IMG/VR virus record: IMGVR_UViG_3300017917_003643
Coordinates: 1-39,642 of that record
Length of the DNA stretch: 39,642 bases
DNA from: a virus
Reading direction: 5' to 3' (one strand)
Shown piece by piece: positions 36,663 to 39,642 of the stretch. Each line of letters begins with the position of its first letter. The stretch's first letter is position 1. The notes below the pieces were generated by a model. It had not been told where the DNA came from, did not search any database, and saw nothing but the letters and a program-made list of their open reading frames with translations. A program made the translations under genes and the position numbers.

Positions 36663-37060
36663 TGAATAAAGAATTTCTTAGAATGCAAAAGTTAGCTGGT
36701 TTGATTACTGAAAACCAGATAAATGAATTAACCCCAAAATCAAGTTTTACTGGAGAAAAACATTTTGTAGTTATTGTTTTTGAAGGTGAATCAGATGAAT
36801 TAGGTAATATGAAAGGAGTATCAGCTTCAACTAAAGAAGAATTTACCCAAAAATTAAAAGACATATATGGAGAAAATTTAGAAAGTGTTGGGTTAACCTT
36901 TTATGAAACTAATAAAGAAGAAATGAATAAAATAGTAAGTATGTCTGATACATGGGAAGGTGAAGAGTCTAATCCTGAAACTGGTGAGATTGATCCTATA
37001 ACTAGTAAATTAAAAAAAGTAGCTAGTGAAGGTAAACCACTTGATCAAATATCTTTCTAA
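36662..37060 (+). CDS. hypothetical protein with capsid-targeting-like N terminus
   Basis: The 132-residue product starts MNKEFLRMQKLAGLITENQI, an amphipathic helix ending I-T-E followed by I-N-E. T4-type prohead protease cuts after (I/L)-x-E, and T4 internal proteins carry just such a leader. The body (HFVVIVFEGESDELGNMKGV, LKDIYGENLESVGLTFYETN) is a small alpha/beta domain with an acidic tail. If packed in the head, it would be injected with the DNA. This is inference from sequence style alone. The start codon overlaps the preceding stop. Confidence 0.55.
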   Translation: MNKEFLRMQKLAGLITENQINELTPKSSFTGEKHFVVIVFEGESDELGNMKGVSASTKEEFTQKLKDIYGENLESVGLTFYETNKEEMNKIVSMSDTWEGEESNPETGEIDPITSKLKKVASEGKPLDQISF

Positions 37061-37062
37061 AA

Positions 37063-37084
37063 AATTTTAATACTAGTACTATAA
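37063..37084 (+). repeat. 22-base direct repeat, copy 2
   Basis: Same sequence as copy 1 with one T-to-C change (core AATACTAGTACT). Here it is non-coding and lies one base before the ATG at 37086, as copy 1 lies at the ATG of 36662. Confidence 0.7.
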
Positions 37085-37085
37085 A

Positions 37086-37433
37086 ATGAAAAAATCAGAA
37101 CTGCGACAAATTATAAGAGAAGAAGTCCAAAATGCTCTTAAAGCATACGGTAGCCAAGATATTAGTAAACTGAAACCAAGTAGTGATGAAGATATTTATC
37201 TAGATGATACTTCAGGTGAATTATCAGGTGAAGTAGTATCTAAGAAAGAATATTTAACTAAAATGCTAAAAAAAGCTATTGATAATAAAGACTGGAGATT
37301 AGTTGAGCAAGCTAAACTTTACTCATCAATTAAACTTAAAGATGAGAAAGTAACAGATATGTTGATAAATGCTATTAAGGATAAAGATTGGGGTAGGGTC
37401 ATGAATACTAAAAACTACCTATCTGCTCTATAA
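37086..37433 (+). CDS. hypothetical protein with capsid-targeting-like N terminus
   Basis: The 115-residue product begins MKKSELRQIIREEVQNALKA, a charged amphipathic helix with I-R-E, a possible prohead protease site. Short leaders of the type M-K-K-S-E-L-[RK]-x-[IL]-I-[RK]-E-E recur in marine phage proteins. The C-terminal half carries two similar units, LKKAIDNKDWRLVEQAKLYS and LINAIKDKDWGRVMNTKNYL, an internal duplication of about 25 residues. The gene ends 6 bases before the terminator-promoter at 37437. Confidence 0.6.
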   Translation: MKKSELRQIIREEVQNALKAYGSQDISKLKPSSDEDIYLDDTSGELSGEVVSKKEYLTKMLKKAIDNKDWRLVEQAKLYSSIKLKDEKVTDMLINAIKDKDWGRVMNTKNYLSAL

Positions 37434-37436
37434 AAA

Positions 37437-37468
37437 TTTGGCCTTCGGGCCATTTTTTATTATACTAA
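37437..37468 (+). promoter_or_regulatory. phage promoter fused to a terminator, TTTGGC-N18-TATACTAA
   Basis: TTTGGC (37437-37442) is exactly 18 bases from TATACTAA (37461-37468); the ATG of the phosphatase gene follows at 37473. The spacer is the hairpin loop, 3' arm and T-run of the terminator at 37439. Confidence 0.75.
37439..37458 (+). terminator. intrinsic terminator, TGGCC-TTCG-GGCCA plus T6
   Basis: Stem TGGCC/GGCCA (37439-37443, 37448-37452), tetraloop TTCG, six T (37453-37458), with an A-run before it. It should end the transcript from the lysis block and, like the one at 34091, shares bases with the -35 block of the next promoter. Confidence 0.85.
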
Positions 37469-37472
37469 AGTT

Positions 37473-38201
37473 ATGAAACTAGTTGCTATCGGAGACATAC
37501 ATGGTCGTGACATTTGGAAACAAATAGTTGACCAAGAACAACCCAACACAGTTGTATTTGCAGGAGACTACTTTGACAGTTTTGATATCCCAGGTATAGA
37601 CCAAATTAATAATTTCAAAAACATTATACAGTGGAAACATGATAATCCACAATGTAAAGTTGTGATGTTAATTGGTAATCATGATTTTCATTATATGAAT
37701 GTTTGTAATGAATATTATAGTGGTTTTCAAAGAGAATTATACATACCAATTGGTGAGGTATTAGAGATAAACAGACATCATTTAAGAATGGCTTATAAGT
37801 GTGATGATTTGGTTTTTAGTCATGCTGGTATTACTCCTGAGTTTTTACTTAAAAATGGATGGGATGAACAAGACATAGTTGAATTTATAAATGACTTATG
37901 GTACTTCCAACCACACAAATTCAAATTTGCAGACAACGGATATGGACATAGTGATCCTTATGGTGATGATGAATTTCAAGGACCATTATGGATTCGACCT
38001 AAAAGTCTAATGAAGGCTTGTCAAGAAGTTAAAAAGACAATGATACAAGTAGTTGGTCATACTGCTGTGAAACAAATTGATACTAAAGGTAAAGCAACAG
38101 GTGGTCGTTACTACTTTATTGATTGTTTGGATAATACTCCTGAGTATCTAGTGTATGAAAACAAAAAGATAAGAATTGGTAAAGTAAGTTTGGCCTTGTA
38201 A
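37473..38201 (+). CDS. calcineurin-like metallophosphatase
   Basis: The 242-residue product has all five metallophosphatase blocks: GDIHGRD with Asp8 and His10, GDYFDSF with Asp32, MLIGNHDFHY with Asn69 and His70, VFSHAGITP with His116, and VVGHTAVKQ with His near 196. The general fold is that of PrpA and lambda phosphatase, which hydrolyse phosphoprotein or cyclic nucleotide esters with two metal ions. A signal peptide is absent, so it is cytoplasmic. It is a single-gene unit between a terminator-promoter and the promoter at 38189. Physiological substrate unknown. Confidence 0.88.
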   Translation: MKLVAIGDIHGRDIWKQIVDQEQPNTVVFAGDYFDSFDIPGIDQINNFKNIIQWKHDNPQCKVVMLIGNHDFHYMNVCNEYYSGFQRELYIPIGEVLEINRHHLRMAYKCDDLVFSHAGITPEFLLKNGWDEQDIVEFINDLWYFQPHKFKFADNGYGHSDPYGDDEFQGPLWIRPKSLMKACQEVKKTMIQVVGHTAVKQIDTKGKATGGRYYFIDCLDNTPEYLVYENKKIRIGKVSLAL

Positions 38202-38220
38202 GTTTTTGATGTTATATTTA
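38189..38220 (+). promoter_or_regulatory. phage promoter, TTTGGC-N18-TATATTTA
   Basis: TTTGGC (38189-38194), 18 bases ending TTGATGT, TATATTTA (38213-38220). It overlaps the end of the phosphatase gene and should drive the micro-protein, the structured stretch and the tRNA-like gene. Confidence 0.75.
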
Positions 38221-38245
38221 GACAATAAATAAAAAACATAAAAAC

Positions 38246-38326
38246 ATGGTAAAGCAACTTGAAGATCCAATTAAAGCATTTGTATTATTCGCTATTATAG
38301 TAGTAACATTAGTATTGTTAGGATAG
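38246..38326 (+). CDS. micro membrane protein (26 residues)
   Basis: ATG at 38246 opens a 26-codon frame with TAG at 38324. The product MVKQLEDPIKAFVLFAIIVV then TLVLLG is one membrane helix after a charged start. Promoter spacing (ATG 25 bases after the -10) and the clean helix support it, but the size makes it uncertain. It might instead be a leader peptide for the structured RNA behind it. Confidence 0.5.
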   Translation: MVKQLEDPIKAFVLFAIIVVTLVLLG

Positions 38327-38339
38327 GTACCATGATGCT

Positions 38340-38459
38340 TCCCATTAGAACAGCACACTTTGTGGTAGTTTCAATGTGTTGTTCCCTTGAGAAAGGAATG
38401 ATTGCTAATAAGAGGATAAATCTAATCCTACAACACAGAGGACTTCTCATCCTCAACAT
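38340..38459 (+). ncRNA. putative structured RNA, three stem-loops
   Basis: Between the micro-protein and the tRNA-like gene there is no ORF but three stems: GAACAGCACA (38348-38357) with TGTGTTGTTC (38375-38384), one G-T pair; AGGAT-[7 nt]-ATCCT (38413-38429); and GAGGA-[7 nt]-TCCTC (38438-38454). The last two have exactly the 5-bp stem plus 7-base loop geometry of tRNA anticodon and T arms, but the loops (AAATCTA, CTTCTCA) do not fit the consensus and no acceptor partner for AACATAG is evident. A decayed tRNA or a separate small RNA is possible. Confidence 0.35.
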
Positions 38460-38532
38460 AGTCAGGTGTACTTAATTGGTAAAGTACCTAACGCTTAATT
38501 AGGGAATGCAGGTTCGAATCCTGTCCTGGCTA
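38460..38532 (+). tRNA. tRNA-like gene, anticodon uncertain (CTT if the loop is 7 nt)
   Basis: A cloverleaf can be drawn: acceptor AGTCAGG/CCTGGCT (38460-38466, 38525-38531, one T-G), D stem TACT/AGTA with a GG loop (38469-38486), anticodon stem CCTAA/TTAGG (38487-38491, 38499-38503), variable GAAT, T stem GCAGG/CCTGT with perfect TTCGAAT loop (38513-38519), discriminator A. The anticodon loop is CGCTTAA, so position 33 is G rather than T and the triplet is CTT (Lys). No base is left for position 26 if the stem is 5 bp. CCA is not encoded. It is a real tRNA fold but with odd decoding geometry. Confidence 0.75.
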
Positions 38533-38542
38533 CAAAAATAAG

Positions 38543-38574
38543 TTTGGCTCTCCAAGAGAGTGATGTTATATTTA
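38543..38574 (+). promoter_or_regulatory. phage promoter, TTTGGC-N18-TATATTTA
   Basis: TTTGGC (38543-38548), an 18-base spacer ending TGATGT, TATATTTA (38567-38574). It begins 11 bases after the tRNA-like gene and precedes the ATG at 38602. Confidence 0.75.
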
Positions 38575-38601
38575 GTTAAATAATTAAAACAAATAAAGGT
38601 T

Positions 38602-38865
38602 ATGGCAGTAGAATTTGAAATGTTCACAGAAGAAGGTAATGAGGCATGTACTCAAGCTTACTTCAATATCCACCACACTATTTTTGGAGATAAATTTGTT
38701 ATTGAAGGTGAGTTAAAACAACTCATAAAAGAACAAATTGCTCAAGTAGCATCAGTACATCCAGAGGTACATGATACAGAACCAGAATGGTATTTTGTAG
38801 ATAGAATTAATAGAGCTCTAGACACTAGAGGTTATAATTATAAAATAAATAGAGGAGACCTATGA
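38602..38865 (+). CDS. hypothetical protein
   Basis: An 87-residue protein: AVEFEMFTEEGNEACTQAYF, HHTIFGDKFVIEGELKQLIK, and EPEWYFVDRINRALDTRGYN. A small alpha/beta fold is suggested. It is promoter-led, has the AAATAAAGGTT-ATG start context, and overlaps the next gene by 4 bases. No family is recognised. Confidence 0.65.
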   Translation: MAVEFEMFTEEGNEACTQAYFNIHHTIFGDKFVIEGELKQLIKEQIAQVASVHPEVHDTEPEWYFVDRINRALDTRGYNYKINRGDL

Positions 38866-39155
38866 CAAGAGTTAAAGTAACATATGTGGCTATGGATTTA
38901 AATGGATACAAGCCTATTATGACAGCATCAACATTTGAAGACCTTAGAGCTGGTTTAGATGATTATTATGCTGTTGGTAGAGGTGAGGCTGAATGTCTAG
39001 AGTGGAATCCATATGAAGGTAAATTTCCTGATGAATATGAAGGGTATTTTAAGTATGCTTGGAAAAATGTAACTCGAGATGAAGTTACAACAGTAATAGA
39101 TAAAGTAAAAGTGTATTGTGTTGATTATCACCCTTACACAACATATGAAGTATAA
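38862..39155 (+). CDS. hypothetical protein
   Basis: A 97-residue protein: TRVKVTYVAMDLNGYKPIMT, DLRAGLDDYYAVGRGEAECL and YEGYFKYAWKNVTRDEVTTV, with a final strand KVKVYCVDYHPYTTYEV. It looks like a compact alpha/beta domain and is coupled to the upstream gene by ATGA. No family is recognised. Confidence 0.65.
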   Translation: MTRVKVTYVAMDLNGYKPIMTASTFEDLRAGLDDYYAVGRGEAECLEWNPYEGKFPDEYEGYFKYAWKNVTRDEVTTVIDKVKVYCVDYHPYTTYEV

Positions 39156-39170
39156 TTAAAAATAAAAGTT

Positions 39171-39398
39171 ATGAAAGAAACATCAACAGGTCAAGAAATC
39201 CTACAAGTACTAACAATTACATTCTTAGCTACAGTTATTTGTTCTATTGGGGGATATGGACATTATATGATGACTAATGACCAAACAGAAGATGGATGGA
39301 GAATATGGGGAGCATTTTTATTTATGTTTGTTATAGTGCTTCCAACAGCTGGGTTTTGGTCTAAACAACTTCGTAAACTATTTAATTTGGAGGACTAA
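39171..39398 (+). CDS. small membrane protein (two helices)
   Basis: The 75-residue product has membrane helices at about 11-32 (LQVLTITFLATVICSIGGYG) and 44-63 (IWGAFLFMFVIVLPTAGFWS), with a polar loop (HYMMTNDQTEDGWR) between. It follows the 38862 gene by 15 bases and precedes the MSGGHF gene by 1. Function unknown. Confidence 0.65.
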   Translation: MKETSTGQEILQVLTITFLATVICSIGGYGHYMMTNDQTEDGWRIWGAFLFMFVIVLPTAGFWSKQLRKLFNLED

Positions 39399-39399
39399 C

Positions 39400-39642
39400 A
39401 TGAGTGGAGGACATTTTGATTACAAACAATGGCATATTGAGGAGATAGCCGACTCAGTTGAAAGAATAATTGAAAATAATGGCCGTAAGAAAACTGATGA
39501 GGAACTTAAAAACGAACATTGGCGTAGGGATGATTGGTATGAAAAATATCCTGAAGACCTCTACTACTACAAATACCCAGATGAGGTAATTGAGAAGTTT
39601 AAAGAAGGCCTTACTATTCTAAGACAAGCAGCTGTTTACGCT
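39400..39642 (+). CDS. MSGGHF-type conserved phage protein (partial, runs off the edge)
   Basis: ATG at 39400 opens a frame still open at the window end (81 codons). It starts MSGGHFDYKQWHIEEIADSV, continues with a variable linker rich in Lys, Glu and Trp, and then KYPDEVIEKFKEGLTILRQA and AVYA. I recall the same three blocks (MSGGHF[DN]Y, [YF]P-x-E-[VT]-[IL]-x-[KE]F, L-[RK]-x-A-x-V-Y) from a widespread phage family of unknown function, whose last part (about 15-25 residues) should lie beyond the edge. Confidence 0.75.
   Translation, partial: MSGGHFDYKQWHIEEIADSVERIIENNGRKKTDEELKNEHWRRDDWYEKYPEDLYYYKYPDEVIEKFKEGLTILRQAAVYA

Noticed and set aside
1-39642. CRISPR array or insertion sequence
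   Set aside because: I saw no set of regularly spaced direct repeats, no transposase motif and no terminal inverted repeats. The only direct repeat I noted is the 22-base pair near 36641 and 37063.

Overview
The window looks like part of the genome of a large, T4-like (clamp-loader-encoding) tailed phage whose host belongs to the Bacteroidota. The DNA is strongly A+T-rich. Every gene I accept lies on the + strand. Genes are packed with ATGA or short overlaps, and many are tiny and unrecognised. The phage inference rests on a gp44/gp62-type clamp-loader remnant and gene at the left edge, phage-type thymidylate synthase, a Cas4/RecB-like nuclease, a holin-endolysin-spanin-like block and a lone tRNA-like gene. 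The host inference rests on proteins carrying type IX secretion (T9SS) sorting domains, a pathway confined to the Bacteroidota and their relatives, and on A-rich start contexts without a clear Shine-Dalgarno sequence.

Layout. (1) 1-2080: replication/recombination end, with the clamp-loader tail, gp62-like subunit, PD-(D/E)XK nuclease and a small ribbon-helix-helix-like protein. (2) 2089-18248: a 16-kb unidirectional glycan island with two GT4 enzymes, several GT2/GT-A and GT-B-like enzymes, a compact UDP-sugar-type dehydrogenase, an SDR epimerase, a DegT aminotransferase, GDP-mannose 4,6-dehydratase, TylF and FkbM methyltransferases, a 2OG-Fe(II) oxygenase and a GNAT acetyltransferase. Together these could make and modify deoxy-, amino- or uronic-acid sugars and build a short decorated glycan. 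(3) 18302-25195: small accessory genes, including zinc-finger, HNH, SWIM and ClpP-like proteins, several under 60 residues. (4) 25174-33694: enzymes and exported proteins, with a GH16 glucanase-like enzyme, thymidylate synthase, a lipoprotein, a subtilase with a T9SS-type tail, a delta-60-repeat protein with a T9SS type A tail, and a tiny protein that is little more than a signal peptide plus a T9SS type B (CHU_C) domain. (5) 34138-37433: lysis block with an SLT transglycosylase, a holin candidate, a CHAP-like endolysin, two nested spanin-like membrane proteins and two small proteins with T4 capsid-targeting-like N termini. (6) 37473-39642: metallophosphatase, a 400-bp stretch with a micro-protein, structured RNA and a tRNA-like gene, then small genes running off the edge.

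Regulation. Most transcription units in regions 3-6 begin with the same two-block element, TTTGGC (or close), a spacer of almost always exactly 18 bases, then TATATTTA (or close). In two places a GGCC-TTCG-GGCC terminator hairpin is built into this promoter, so the 5' arm of the stem is also the -35 block. The glycan island has one clear promoter at its left edge (1848) and none that I can see inside except a weak one near 5282, which suggests one or two long polycistronic messages.

The most unusual biology is the combination of phage-encoded T9SS cargo, a large glycan-building island and a GH16 enzyme. It suggests a programme for remodelling or attacking the surface of a Bacteroidota cell. 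That programme is inference; the individual domains are read directly from the sequence.
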